In this document: positions 52,869 to 60,896 of the stretch, in pieces
How positions within the stretch are numbered: the stretch's first letter is position 1
Layout: every line of letters starts with the position of its first letter
From: Lachnospiraceae bacterium
Lineage (GTDB): Bacteria; Bacillota; Clostridia; Lachnospirales; Lachnospiraceae
Direction: 5' to 3'
DNA: 60,946 nucleotides
Assembly: GCA_028693165.1 (NCBI GenBank)
Contig: JAQUVX010000026.1
Coordinates: forward strand, 1-60,946
The notes under the pieces: generated by a model
Database searches by the model: none
What the model was told of the DNA's origin: nothing
What the model saw: the letters and a program-made list of their open reading frames with translations, nothing else
Program-made: the position numbers and the translations under genes

Positions 52869-54040
52869 AACGCTACACGAGAGTATATGCACCCATTGAT
52901 CTGGATGCGGTGATTTACAATATGGAGTCCATGCAGAAGAATTTAAAGCCGGGAACCGGCATGATCGGTGTGGTCAAGACAGATGCCTACGGTCACGGTT
53001 CGGTGCCGGTGGCCCGTGCGATCGATCCGTTTGTGCAGGGCTACGCGGTGGCGACGGTGGAGGAAGCCTTGATTTTGCGGCATCATAAGATCACAAAGCC
53101 GATTCTGATTCTGGGCGTGACGCATCCGAGTCATGATCAGGAGCTGATTGAGGAGGCGATTCGCCCGGCGATCTTTACGATGGAGCAGGCAAAGCCGTTG
53201 TCGGAGCTGGCGGTTTCCATGGGAAAGCTGGTTAAAATTCATCTGGCTCTGGACACCGGCATGGGGCGCATCGGTATGAGGCCGGACGAGCAGGGAGCGG
53301 ATCTGGCTGCCGGGATTGCGGCATTGCCCGGCATTGAGATTGAGGGGATGTTTACGCATTTTGCCCGCGCGGATGAGACGGACAAACAGTCCGCGCATGC
53401 ACAGCTGGCGCGTTATCTGCATTTTGTGGAGCTTCTTGAGGCTCGCGGGGTGAAGATTCCCATCAAGCACTGCTCCAACAGCGCCGGGATTGTGGATCTG
53501 CCCCAGGCAAATTTAAATGTGGTGCGGGCTGGCATTACGATCTATGGGATGTATCCGTCTGATGAGGTGGAGCAGGAGCGCGTCCCCCTTCGCCCGGTTA
53601 TGGGACTGAAGAGCTTTATCACCTACGTGAAGGAGGTGGAGCCGGGGCAGGAGATCAGCTACGGCGGAACGTTTGTGGCAGATAAGCCGATGCGTGTGGC
53701 TACGATTCCGGTGGGCTACGGGGACGGCTATCCGCGGAACCTGTCAAACAGGGGCTATGTGCTGATTGATGGAAAGCGGGCGCGGATTTTAGGACGGGTC
53801 TGCATGGATCAGTTTATGGCCGAGGTGACGGAGATCCCGGCAGCGGCAGTTGACACGGAGGTGACGCTGCTTGGACGCGATGGCGAGGAGCAAATTCGGG
53901 TGGAGGATCTGGCGAAAGCTGGCGGTGGATTCCACTATGAGATTGTCTGCGATATCGGCAAGCGGGTTCCGCGGGTTTATGTTCAAAACGGCGAGGTGAT
54001 CGGCACCAAAGATTACTTTGACGATACTTATTTTTCCTGA
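52865..54040 (+). CDS. alr: Alanine racemase
   Basis: 391 residues. PLP-lysine K38 in VVKTDAYGHGSVPVAR; central HLALDTGMGRIGMR and the C-terminal catalytic Tyr region in EISYGGTFVADKPMR. It makes D-alanine for peptidoglycan. ATGA overlap with nnr. The nnr-alr-ndoA order is common in Firmicutes. Confidence 0.95.
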   Translation: MKRYTRVYAPIDLDAVIYNMESMQKNLKPGTGMIGVVKTDAYGHGSVPVARAIDPFVQGYAVATVEEALILRHHKITKPILILGVTHPSHDQELIEEAIRPAIFTMEQAKPLSELAVSMGKLVKIHLALDTGMGRIGMRPDEQGADLAAGIAALPGIEIEGMFTHFARADETDKQSAHAQLARYLHFVELLEARGVKIPIKHCSNSAGIVDLPQANLNVVRAGITIYGMYPSDEVEQERVPLRPVMGLKSFITYVKEVEPGQEISYGGTFVADKPMRVATIPVGYGDGYPRNLSNRGYVLIDGKRARILGRVCMDQFMAEVTEIPAAAVDTEVTLLGRDGEEQIRVEDLAKAGGGFHYEIVCDIGKRVPRVYVQNGEVIGTKDYFDDTYFS

Positions 54041-54164
54041 AGGACTCTGGCAGATCACGTTTACACAGGACGAGTGATGCGCGCATAAATTAATCACAGA
54101 GAGGTATACACCGGTCAAAGAAGGGCAATAATACCTTTGAAGAAAATTGACGGAGTGTGAAAAT

Positions 54165-54533
54165 GTGATTATCAGACGAGGAGACATCTATTATGCAGAT
54201 CTGCGTCCGGTGGTGGGGTCGGAACAGGGCGGCGTGCGGCCTGTGCTCATCATCCAGAATGACGTTGGCAACAAACACAGCCCGACGGTCATCTGTGCAG
54301 CGATTACGTCCCGGATGAACAAGGCGAAGCTGCCGACGCATGTGGAGCTGGATACCAGAAAATGCGATATGATCAAGGATTCGGTGATTCTGATGGAGCA
54401 GCTGCGCACGATTGACAAGCAGCGGCTGAAGGAGCGGATCTGTCACATCGATGACGAACTGTTGGAGAAGGTCGACCGGGCATTAATGATAAGTCTGGAG
54501 CTGACTACTGAAAATGTCAAGTATAATATGTAA
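54165..54533 (+). CDS. ndoA: mRNA interferase, MazF/EndoA
   Basis: 122 residues from GTG 54165, giving the family start [32 protein letters not shown] and [19 protein letters not shown] are EndoA hallmarks, as is the C-terminal helix [12 protein letters not shown]. It cuts single-stranded mRNA. The usual antitoxin gene (ndoAI/mazE) between alr and ndoA is absent: only 124 bp separates them and no antitoxin-like frame is visible. Confidence 0.93.
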   Translation: MIIRRGDIYYADLRPVVGSEQGGVRPVLIIQNDVGNKHSPTVICAAITSRMNKAKLPTHVELDTRKCDMIKDSVILMEQLRTIDKQRLKERICHIDDELLEKVDRALMISLELTTENVKYNM

Positions 54534-54549
54534 AAAATATCCATAATAG

Positions 54550-54610
54550 CAAAATGCACAATAATTCGGGCTAAAATACATAATATAGACCTTGTTTATT
54601 GTGCATTTTG
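54550..54610. repeat. 15-bp inverted repeat after ndoA
   Basis: CAAAATGCACAATAA (54550-54564) and its perfect reverse complement (54596-54610) enclose 31 AT-rich bases. It could be the ndoA terminator or the left border of the next element. Confidence 0.55.
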
Positions 54611-54656
54611 TATATATTCACATGGTAAACAGGCACACGGCAAACCTGTGTACCAT

Positions 54657-54682
54657 AAAGTGTCCAAACGTGTGGACACTTT
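54657..54682. repeat. 10-6-10 palindrome, copy A
   Basis: AAAGTGTCCA, AACGTG, TGGACACTTT. It lies directly after the stop of the minus-strand transposase and may act as its terminator; also one of four copies in the element, same orientation in all. Confidence 0.85.
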
Positions 54683-55723
54683 TTATGCGGTTATTTCCGC
54701 TAGAACCTCCACAGAGGACTTCCAGTCAAACAATTTACGGGGATAATTATTCATCCAATCTTGGATATGCTGAATATACCCTTCGCTGAACTTACTAATG
54801 TTCGTTCCTTTCGGAATCCATCTGCGTATTAACTTGTTCTGATTCTCATTACTTCCACGCTCACAGGATGCATATGGATGGCAGTAATAAGCAGTAGTAC
54901 GTTGTTCTCCTGCTTTAATCGCGGAACGTTCTACACCTATCATATCTAAAAACTCTGTGCCATTATCCATTGTTATCGTTTTGAAGGTTTTTCTGAAATC
55001 ATCAAAACCATATAGATGTTCAAGATTATCCAATACTTTTACGACGCTCAACTGCGACTTGTTAGGTATCTTAAAAATATACTCATACCGAGACATACGC
55101 TCCGTAAGAACAAGCAAACAATCCTTATCGCCGCCTTGCTTACCAACAACTGTGTCCATTTCCCAATGACCATAATCTGCTCGATTCATAATTTCTTCCG
55201 GTCGAACCTCAATTGTCCGACCTTTTAAATTATGCGTATTGATTTTATTCACTTGATGCATATTCTTTTTCTTACGCTTGGATTTTATCGGCAAGTTTTT
55301 ATTTGTTATATTCAAAAACAACCCTTTGTCAATATAGCTATAAAGCGTCACATAACAAACGCTTGTTTTAAATTGCATACCAGACTTTTTAATATGCGCC
55401 AAAACAGCACATGGCGAGTAACGATGATCCTTAATCATCGTTTCGACAAAACGGATAAAACTTAAATCGTTCGCAACTTTTAAATTGCGCCCTTTTTCAT
55501 GTTTATTTTCATCGGCAAGTGCTTGCCCACGATCAGCACAATATTTCCTATATGGTCTTAATTCATAATCAATCATGTCAACAGTACCACGCTTAATTTC
55601 TCTATAAATCGTCTGATAATGCCGATTCAATTTCTTAGCTATCGCGGAAATCGAGAATTTCTCCTTTAATAAAATTTCAATCTCATAGCGTTCACGCTCT
55701 GTAAGGTCCTTATTTTTTCCCAT
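54683..55723 (-). CDS. IS30 family transposase
   Basis: 346 residues from ATG 55723 (GAAAGGAG upstream), giving the usual start MGKNKDLTERERYEIEILL. An N-terminal HTH (SISAIAKKLNRHYQTIYREI) and the DDE core are clear: D in YGHWEMDTVVGK, D in FKTITMDNGTEF, E in RGSNENQNKLIRRWIPKGT. The frame open further upstream crosses a palindrome and is not used. Flanking inverted repeats of a standard IS30 were not found on both sides, so it may serve the whole element. The stop abuts palindrome copy A. Confidence 0.93.
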   Translation of the reverse strand: MGKNKDLTERERYEIEILLKEKFSISAIAKKLNRHYQTIYREIKRGTVDMIDYELRPYRKYCADRGQALADENKHEKGRNLKVANDLSFIRFVETMIKDHRYSPCAVLAHIKKSGMQFKTSVCYVTLYSYIDKGLFLNITNKNLPIKSKRKKKNMHQVNKINTHNLKGRTIEVRPEEIMNRADYGHWEMDTVVGKQGGDKDCLLVLTERMSRYEYIFKIPNKSQLSVVKVLDNLEHLYGFDDFRKTFKTITMDNGTEFLDMIGVERSAIKAGEQRTTAYYCHPYASCERGSNENQNKLIRRWIPKGTNISKFSEGYIQHIQDWMNNYPRKLFDWKSSVEVLAEITA

Positions 55724-55752
55724 TCTAACGCTCCTTTCAACATCAAAAGGAT

Positions 55753-55824
55753 ACTCGATTTTTATCTTCGCGTAAAGTGTACGCAAGCCGCGAAGCGCAC
55801 TTGACTCGAAGATAAAAATCGAGT
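55753..55824. repeat. Cruciform upstream of the transposase
   Basis: ACTCGATTTTTATCTTCG (55753-55770) and its perfect 18-bp reverse complement (55807-55824), with an inner AAGTG/CACTT. It covers the transposase promoter region and may be its terminal-repeat or operator structure. Confidence 0.75.
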
Positions 55825-56663
55825 GATGATTGAAAGGTAAGCCGACTGCCCCTTAATCCCCCCTGCGGAAAATTAGGAACTAATTTTCAAGCGGTATATC
55901 AAGATATACCGGAATCCCAAAATCTGAAATAGGACAGTTTATAAATAAACCGCCCTAAATCAGATTTTCCCATTCATCCCCCCATTTAAAAGACTAAAAG
56001 AATAGAAAAGAAAAATACTGCTATTACTCGCTTCGCTCCCCTAACTCAAGCGCCGTATACCCTAGACCCACCCTATGGCTAGTCACCCCGCTCAACGCCG
56101 CGCACAGACTGTTAGTCTGCCCCGATCCACCGTTACACTCCTAGCTCGCGGCGCTAAAGCGCCGCCTTAGCGAGCAAAAAGCAGATACAGCAAGCCGCAT
56201 TTCTTGGCTATCGTTTTATTACTATGTTATTCTGCCACGCTCTATACCGTCTAACTCATTCCATAGTGCAAACGCCTTACGTGCCGTGCTAATAAGCAAG
56301 TACGCGTAAGGCGTTTGCATCTTTTCCGTGTCCAGAATCAGATAACCGAGCATCCTTTTTCGTTTTCGCCGCACGCCAGATACCACGCCTGTCTCCTCAA
56401 ATACTCGCGCACGTCCGTCTATCCCTGCCGTATTTCCGCACCCAGTAACGCAAACTGTCTTACTGTCACGGTATGAATCCCCCTTCGCTTTTATTCTGCA
56501 AGCCTATCACATCCATATCTATTCCATTCCTCAAATTTGAAAACTTTTTCTAGTTTCCACTTAAGATATACCGTTGCAATACGAAAAACTTTTAAAATTT
56601 GCTACACTCCATAGCTCTGGCTGTGATTGTCATGCGCCATAAAATCAAAGGAGGATTAACACC
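55825..56663. other. Hairpin-rich non-coding region, candidate replication origin
   Basis: No convincing gene is present. Perfect or near-perfect hairpins occur at 55893-55910 (8-bp arms, GGTATATC), 55919-55968 (AAAATCTGA outer arms plus an inner stem), 56144-56175 (GCTCGC/GCGAGC) and 56267-56319 (15-bp arms, TGCAAACGCCTTACG). Such density near a HUH Rep fits single- or double-strand origins. Confidence 0.55.
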
Positions 56664-56933
56664 ATGACAGTAAAACAATTCGCTATACTTAGTCCAGAAA
56701 GACAGCAGGAATATCTGAACACGCTTGACTATTTAAGGGATCATGCATGGTATCTATCATGCGCCGAAAATGTAAAAGAATACTCTCATTTATCTGATTC
56801 CGAATACAGAAAAGATTCAAAAGCCATACGCGCACTTGCTTATCAGCACAGCACGGAAGCCTTTTTGGACAAACTATGGAACAAGTTATACGATATAAAT
56901 CTTGACACAATGAACATAGTAATAATTGATTAG
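56664..56933 (+). CDS. Small protein of unknown function, 89 aa
   Basis: ATG 56664 with AAAGGAGG 9 bases upstream. Helical and charged, with TVKQFAILSPERQQEYLNTL and a C-terminal NLDTMNIVIID. It opens the plus-strand gene row of the element and is followed by a terminator. No family recognised. Confidence 0.7.
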   Translation: MTVKQFAILSPERQQEYLNTLDYLRDHAWYLSCAENVKEYSHLSDSEYRKDSKAIRALAYQHSTEAFLDKLWNKLYDINLDTMNIVIID

Positions 56934-56954
56934 CCGGAGAAATCTGGCTTTTCT
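56932..56954 (+). terminator. Terminator after the 89-aa gene
   Basis: AGCCGGA and TCTGGCT (one G-T pair) around GAAA, followed by TTTC. Confidence 0.6.
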
Positions 56955-57375
56955 TATGTTTTTAAAATCCTTTTGCCGTGAAAGCGTTGCCGCAAAACCT
57001 GCGGCGAGGGTCTAAAGTTTGTATGTCGCACTCTGACTGTATTGGCATACGTTCCGTGAACCTGCTCCCTTAAGTTTAATCCTGCCATGTTATCGCGCCC
57101 CATTCTGCCCTCGTCCTGTCTGCACTTGTCATGCCTTGTTACGGACGCATGATAGCGTAACGTGGTCAGAATGACAAGGGGTAAAATGTACGCATAACCA
57201 AAAAATATTTTGAAAATTTTTATACAGGTATTAAGAGTTATAGGATAACTCAAAAATTTTAAAAATATTTTTTATGCGCCCCTTGTCATTCTGCCCCCGT
57301 CACGCAAATACATCATGCTGTAACAAAGCACATTGACAACTGCATACAGAACGAGTTCAGAAAGGGGCAGATCAC
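56955..57375. other. Non-coding spacer with a large inverted repeat
   Basis: The main structure is an inverted repeat at 57167-57293. CAGAATGACAAGGGG and CCCCTTGTCATTCTG are perfect 15-bp outer arms; a CGCATA-plus-A/T tract continues the pairing inward for about 45 bases, with one 9-base insertion. The GC-richer stretch at 56975-57165 shows nothing I can name. Confidence 0.6.
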
Positions 57376-57624
57376 ATGACATACGGGATTAAACTTAAGG
57401 AAACAGAACCACTCAAAACAAGCAGATACAATTATGAGAGTGGTCATGAAATCTCCGATTTTTCACGGATTGAAAGACAGTTTGAAAACTATAGCGACAA
57501 AAAGAAAGACTTTGAAGCAAACAGAACCTCTGAAAGATACAAATTCAGAGACTTTTCAACCACAGATAACTACAAAGATGAAATCGACAATGAAATCGAT
57601 CCAGACATTCTTTGGTACAATTAA
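57376..57624 (+). CDS. Small charged protein, 82 aa
   Basis: ATG 57376 after GAAAGGGG. Very rich in Asp, Glu, Lys, Arg, Tyr and Asn, probably helical or disordered (SRIERQFENYSDKKKDFEAN). No recognised domain. Likely cotranscribed with the next gene. Confidence 0.6.
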   Translation: MTYGIKLKETEPLKTSRYNYESGHEISDFSRIERQFENYSDKKKDFEANRTSERYKFRDFSTTDNYKDEIDNEIDPDILWYN

Positions 57625-57674
57625 AAACTCACATATACGCGGCGGGCAACGTTCCCGCCAGAAGAGAGAATAAT

Positions 57675-57977
57675 ATGAGAAAAACAAATGAAAGTTTCAT
57701 CAATATCGTAGCAATTAAAAGACACAGATTGGAAGCTCTCGAAAAAGCTTATAGAATAATAACAGAAATGACTAAATCAGAAACAGAATCACTAAGATAT
57801 TACCAAGAAGAACTGGATAAAACAATTGATACTTTCAGAATCGACAACCCAGATAAAACAGAGGAAGAAGTTGAAGCTAATTACAAATATGATTTCAGGA
57901 ATGAAGAAATTGAAGAATTAACAATAAAAATTATGGGATACAAGCAAGCACTAGACGCAATAGAAAAATTGGCATAG
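57675..57977 (+). CDS. Coiled-coil protein, 100 aa
   Basis: ATG 57675 with AGAGAG upstream. Two long helices (LEALEKAYRIITEMTKSETE; EEIEELTIKIMGYKQALDAI) separated by IDNPDKTEEEVE. The profile is that of a small helical hairpin. Unknown function. Confidence 0.6.
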   Translation: MRKTNESFINIVAIKRHRLEALEKAYRIITEMTKSETESLRYYQEELDKTIDTFRIDNPDKTEEEVEANYKYDFRNEEIEELTIKIMGYKQALDAIEKLA

Positions 57978-57999
57978 GGGTTTATCCCCTGTGCTTTTT
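57972..57999 (+). terminator. Terminator
   Basis: GCATAGGGG and CCCCTGTGC pair around TTTAT, followed by TTTTT. Confidence 0.65.
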
Positions 58000-58013
58000 A
58001 AATTGGAGGAAAT

Positions 58014-58334
58014 ATGAAAACGTACAAATTGAAAGAACACAAAAATGCACAATGCAAAGTTCTGGTTTCCGATGATAACAAACGAATTATCTTTCAAAGC
58101 TACAATACACACGTGATTGATTGCAATTTCATACCCGCACAAATGGGAGAGCCTTATTTTAAACTCATATGCAACAACACGTACTCGCCAACCACAAGAA
58201 AACAGATTGGATATTTCTTAAAAGAATATTTTCCAAATCTTTCATACTACGATATCAAACAAGCGATAAACAACAATAACTGCGAGTCGATTGGTTTCCT
58301 TTCACGGAATAAGCAGGTACTATTTAAATTATAA
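58014..58334 (+). CDS. Phage/plasmid-type protein, 106 aa
   Basis: ATG 58014 with TGGAGGA upstream. The layout KRIIFQSYNTHVIDCNF, then YSPTTRKQIGYFLKEYF, resembles small DUF8033-like proteins of phages and plasmids (an S-Y-x-T strand followed by a S-x-T-T-x-K/R-H/Q motif). Function unknown. Confidence 0.6.
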   Translation: MKTYKLKEHKNAQCKVLVSDDNKRIIFQSYNTHVIDCNFIPAQMGEPYFKLICNNTYSPTTRKQIGYFLKEYFPNLSYYDIKQAINNNNCESIGFLSRNKQVLFKL

Positions 58335-58359
58335 ACAAAAACCCGCCACGGAGGTCACG

Positions 58360-58632
58360 ATGGCAGAAAGCAGGAATATGACATTTTCACAGTTTGAAAA
58401 ATTACCGGAAAAACACAAATACGAACTAAAAGAAAAAATGCGACTTTTAAGACGTAGAACACTTGATGATTCAAGAGAGCTAGAAGAAAAGTTCCGCATT
58501 ATCTCTGTAGACGGAATACCGATATGTCACAGACCTACGGATGCAAAAATTTGCAGAGACTACGACCAGACATACACAACTTGGCTCTGGCTCTTTCGCT
58601 TGAGTGAGAGAATGACCGATAGTCTATATTAA
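58360..58632 (+). CDS. Small protein of unknown function, 90 aa
   Basis: ATG 58360 with CGGAGG upstream. A basic helical N-terminal half (QFEKLPEKHKYELKEKMRLL) is followed by a Trp/Tyr-rich end. It is the last plus-strand gene of this row. No family recognised. Confidence 0.6.
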   Translation: MAESRNMTFSQFEKLPEKHKYELKEKMRLLRRRTLDDSRELEEKFRIISVDGIPICHRPTDAKICRDYDQTYTTWLWLFRLSERMTDSLY

Positions 58633-58686
58633 AAAACAGAAACAGATTATATTATTGCATACTCGTACAAAAAATAATCCATGCAT

Positions 58687-58728
58687 AAAAATAGGCAGGG
58701 AAGGTACAAATCTTTCCTGCCTATTTTT
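58687..58728. terminator. Bidirectional terminator between convergent gene sets
   Basis: AAAAATAGGCAGG pairs perfectly with CCTGCCTATTTTT. A- and T-runs on both sides suit termination from either strand. Confidence 0.8.
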
Positions 58729-58792
58729 ATGGAGAGACCCAAACTCAAACGCCGTTCCCCTTCCCCACCACTGGCTTATATTACCACTACGC

Positions 58793-58822
58793 AAAAAGTG
58801 TCCAAACATGTGGACACTTTTT
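58793..58822. repeat. 10-6-10 palindrome, copy B
   Basis: AAAAAGTGTCCA, AACATG, TGGACACTTTTT (12-bp arms). It starts 2 bases after the Rep stop on the minus strand. Confidence 0.85.
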
Positions 58823-58824
58823 AG

Positions 58825-59634
58825 TCAAAACTGAAAATATTTGATTGAATTATAAGGCGTTTGAACCGATTTCATATATTGGCATTCTCCAAAGCTATCT
58901 AGGAGAATCTTAATTTCTGATGGGGACATATAAAAACTATTATGCTCCCCATCAGAACAATTATGTGTTACCCAGTAACGCTTGCGATTCTTAATAGAAT
59001 CAAACATATCTTTTGTAATATACTTAGATATGTAATGCGCACAGCGTGTAGTGTTTTGCACCTGCGTTGCAGTAGTAAAACCATACGGGAAACAGCCAAC
59101 ATTAAAAATCGGCAAACCACCCTTTGTAAAATGTTCTGAAAAAGTCATTTTCCATAAACTAAGATCAATACCAGAAAAAACACCATGTAGATGATATCTA
59201 CCAGATTTATGTTTTTCTGGAACAATCAAATACTTTAACATTCTATTTCGACCATGACCACATCTGGAAAAAGAAGTCATGGTCAATAAGAAATCCGACA
59301 TATAAAATACGACTTCGTCATAATTATATGAATCTACCAATTCCGGATTAAACGTAAAAGTCAAAAACCAATCCCACTTATTAGCTCTCGCATAATTATA
59401 GATCTTGTTTTTTGTACGATTGAATGAAACAAAATAAGAATGCAACGCATTTTCCTCTGCGTCAGATTCTTTTTTGTTATCACACTGAAAAGCCATAAAA
59501 CGATAGATTTCCAGTGATTCATCATTGCGTTCAATCACAATACCGTCACTCTCTTTTTTGTGGCCATGAATAGGAGTTTCGTACAACGATACTTCAACGC
59601 TGTCCAAATATTCCGACACTTTGACATTATACAT
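58825..59634 (-). CDS. rep: HUH rolling-circle replication initiator (ORF2/G2P-like)
   Basis: 269 residues. Motif I FLTFTFNPE at 90-98, motif II H148-L-H150 in GRYHLHGVF for metal binding, and motif III with the candidate nucleophile Tyr201 and Lys204-Tyr205 (YISKYITKDM). This is the HUH endonuclease order of phage and plasmid Rep proteins of the ORF2/G2P type, which nick the plus strand and attach to the 5' end. No helicase domain. RBS AAAGGG; hairpins lie upstream (59661-59688, 59717-59760) and directly downstream. Confidence 0.88.
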   Translation of the reverse strand: MYNVKVSEYLDSVEVSLYETPIHGHKKESDGIVIERNDESLEIYRFMAFQCDNKKESDAEENALHSYFVSFNRTKNKIYNYARANKWDWFLTFTFNPELVDSYNYDEVVFYMSDFLLTMTSFSRCGHGRNRMLKYLIVPEKHKSGRYHLHGVFSGIDLSLWKMTFSEHFTKGGLPIFNVGCFPYGFTTATQVQNTTRCAHYISKYITKDMFDSIKNRKRYWVTHNCSDGEHNSFYMSPSEIKILLDSFGECQYMKSVQTPYNSIKYFQF

Positions 59635-59660
59635 GACAACTCGCCCTTTCTATCATTTTT

Positions 59661-59688
59661 AAAAGTATCCAAACATATGGAGACTTTT
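59661..59688. repeat. 10-6-10 palindrome, copy C (diverged)
   Basis: AAAAGTATCCA, AACATA, TGGAGACTTTT; one arm mismatch. It lies in the rep leader, 27 bases before the start codon. Confidence 0.75.
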
Positions 59689-59716
59689 AAAAATCATATA
59701 AACTTAATAACTTTTT

Positions 59717-59760
59717 GGTTGTTAAGTGTTGCCATAGTCAAGTAGGCAACACCCACAACC
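59717..59760. repeat. Hairpin upstream of rep
   Basis: GGTTGT...GTGTTGCC pairs with GGCAACAC...ACAACC around an 11-base loop, followed by TTTT on the plus strand. A terminator for the minus-strand genes to its right or a nick-site hairpin for Rep. Confidence 0.55.
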
Positions 59761-59844
59761 TTTTAATTTGAAAACAAGTGTGCTATGATAAATACTTAGA
59801 AGCCGGAGCAACAACAAATCTCCCTTAAGAAAGGGGGCGACTTT

Positions 59845-59940
59845 ATGTTACATATCAATTTTGATTTCAACCAGTTTCTACAAGTGCTAAACTCACTTAT
59901 AGACTGGATTGTAACCATTGTAACTAACGCAATAACCTAG
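59845..59940 (+). CDS. 31-residue hydrophobic peptide
   Basis: ATG 59845 with AAGGGGG 7 bases upstream. The peptide has a helical hydrophobic stretch (FLQVLNSLIDWIVTIVTNAI) with a short polar start. It lies alone on the plus strand between minus-strand genes. It could be a membrane toxin, a coat-like peptide or a leader peptide; it was found by reading the frame directly. Confidence 0.5.
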   Translation: MLHINFDFNQFLQVLNSLIDWIVTIVTNAIT

Positions 59941-60043
59941 ATTTAAAACCTCGTTGCACACAAACGAAACACACACACGTTGCTTCGACTTCTGTTTTTC
60001 ACAACATAGCACACGGACTACCTTATGCAATCGACAACAACTA

Positions 60044-60265
60044 TTACACGATCGCATTTTCAAATTCAATAAAACAACCATCACATTTTACTATAAATGT
60101 ATCCAAAAGAAATATTTTACAACACCAACCAGATTCATCAATAATAAGAACAAAGTTCTTATAATCATCTTTAGAGGGGGAGAAAACACGATGAAGTTCA
60201 ATCCCACAAATGTTAGAATAACAAACAGCACGATTTTTATCTTTATCTGAAAATTTAATATCCAT
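60044..60265 (-). CDS. Small Cys-containing protein, 73 aa
   Basis: Start ATG 60265, RBS AAAGGGG. Contains scattered Cys (VCYSNICGIEL; SGWCCKIFLL; KCDGCF) and a beta-like pattern. It follows the 99-aa gene with a 32-bp gap. Unknown function. Confidence 0.55.
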   Translation of the reverse strand: MDIKFSDKDKNRAVCYSNICGIELHRVFSPSKDDYKNFVLIIDESGWCCKIFLLDTFIVKCDGCFIEFENAIV

Positions 60266-60297
60266 AAATTCACCCCTTTCGCAATTACAATTTGTAA

Positions 60298-60597
60298 TTA
60301 ATCCACAAACGGATTATAAGAACCAACAAGATAGGAAGTATAAAAATCATCCTCATCTTCATCGGATACAACAGGAACAGGAGTATTTAAAACAACTTCT
60401 GACTGCACAGAAAGCCGTTCCTGCTCCTTTTTATGAGTTAAGCACAAATCCCTCCATACACCGTCAATCGCCGCCTGTAGCTTCGCCATGGCTTCGGACG
60501 ATGTATGATTATGGTCTAAACGCTTTTTATAATAATCATAAGGATAACAACCATAATCGAGCCTAAAGGCACGTTCAATAGGACTAACTATAACCAT
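60298..60597 (-). CDS. Small protein, 99 aa
   Basis: The start codon directly follows the stop of the upstream 52-aa gene (TAAATG), with GGAG inside that gene. N-terminal RLDYGCYPYDYYKKRLDH, a central helix and an acidic C-terminal part (VVSDEDEDDFYTSYLVG). Unknown function. Confidence 0.6.
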   Translation of the reverse strand: MVIVSPIERAFRLDYGCYPYDYYKKRLDHNHTSSEAMAKLQAAIDGVWRDLCLTHKKEQERLSVQSEVVLNTPVPVVSDEDEDDFYTSYLVGSYNPFVD

Positions 60598-60756
60598 TTA
60601 GTTCTCCTTTCTCATAGTAGAGCTATACAAACAGGTTTTATTAATCGCGCAAAGAGAACAACTAGGAACACACTTTGCACCTGCTTTTTTGCAAATCTTA
60701 TACGATTTACAATAACGATACATACATTGATAAAAACGACATTTACTATTTTGCAT
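60598..60756 (-). CDS. Cys-rich small protein, 52 aa
   Basis: ATG 60756 with GGAAAGG upstream. Nine Cys in 52 residues (SKCRFYQCMYRYCKSYKIC; KCVPSCSLCAINKTC), with paired C-x2-C and C-x3-C spacings like a zinc-binding or disulfide protein. It opens the minus-strand three-gene row after palindrome copy D. Confidence 0.6.
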   Translation of the reverse strand: MQNSKCRFYQCMYRYCKSYKICKKAGAKCVPSCSLCAINKTCLYSSTMRKEN

Positions 60757-60770
60757 ATGTAATCCTTTCC

Positions 60771-60797
60771 AAAGTGTCCAAACGTGTGGACACTTTT
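60771..60797. repeat. 10-6-10 palindrome, copy D
   Basis: AAAGTGTCCA, AACGTG, TGGACACTTTTT. Same spacer as copy A, 6.1 kb away and in the same orientation. It lies 15 bases before the 52-aa gene's start on the minus strand. Confidence 0.85.
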
Positions 60798-60850
60798 TGA
60801 CGATATGATCAATATGTGATATAATCCTGAGTTTGACAGTTCAGAATGTC

Positions 60851-60896
60851 AAAATCCCCTAGAAATGACGTATTTACGCCATTTCTAGGGGATTTT
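60851..60896. terminator. Strong hairpin near the right edge
   Basis: AAAATCCCCTAGAAATG and CATTTCTAGGGGATTTT are perfect 17-bp arms, with an inner CGT/ACG pair. A and T runs on both sides suit a bidirectional terminator. Nothing further is seen to 60946. Confidence 0.75.

Noticed and set aside
54571-54600. Reverse strand text TATATTATGTA resembles the XerD arm of a dif site
   Set aside because: Only one half matches, the other arm does not resemble dif, and the place is unlikely to be the replication terminus.
55893-56319. CRISPR-like repeats in the hairpin region
   Set aside because: The stems differ in sequence and spacing; no repeat-spacer periodicity and no cas genes.
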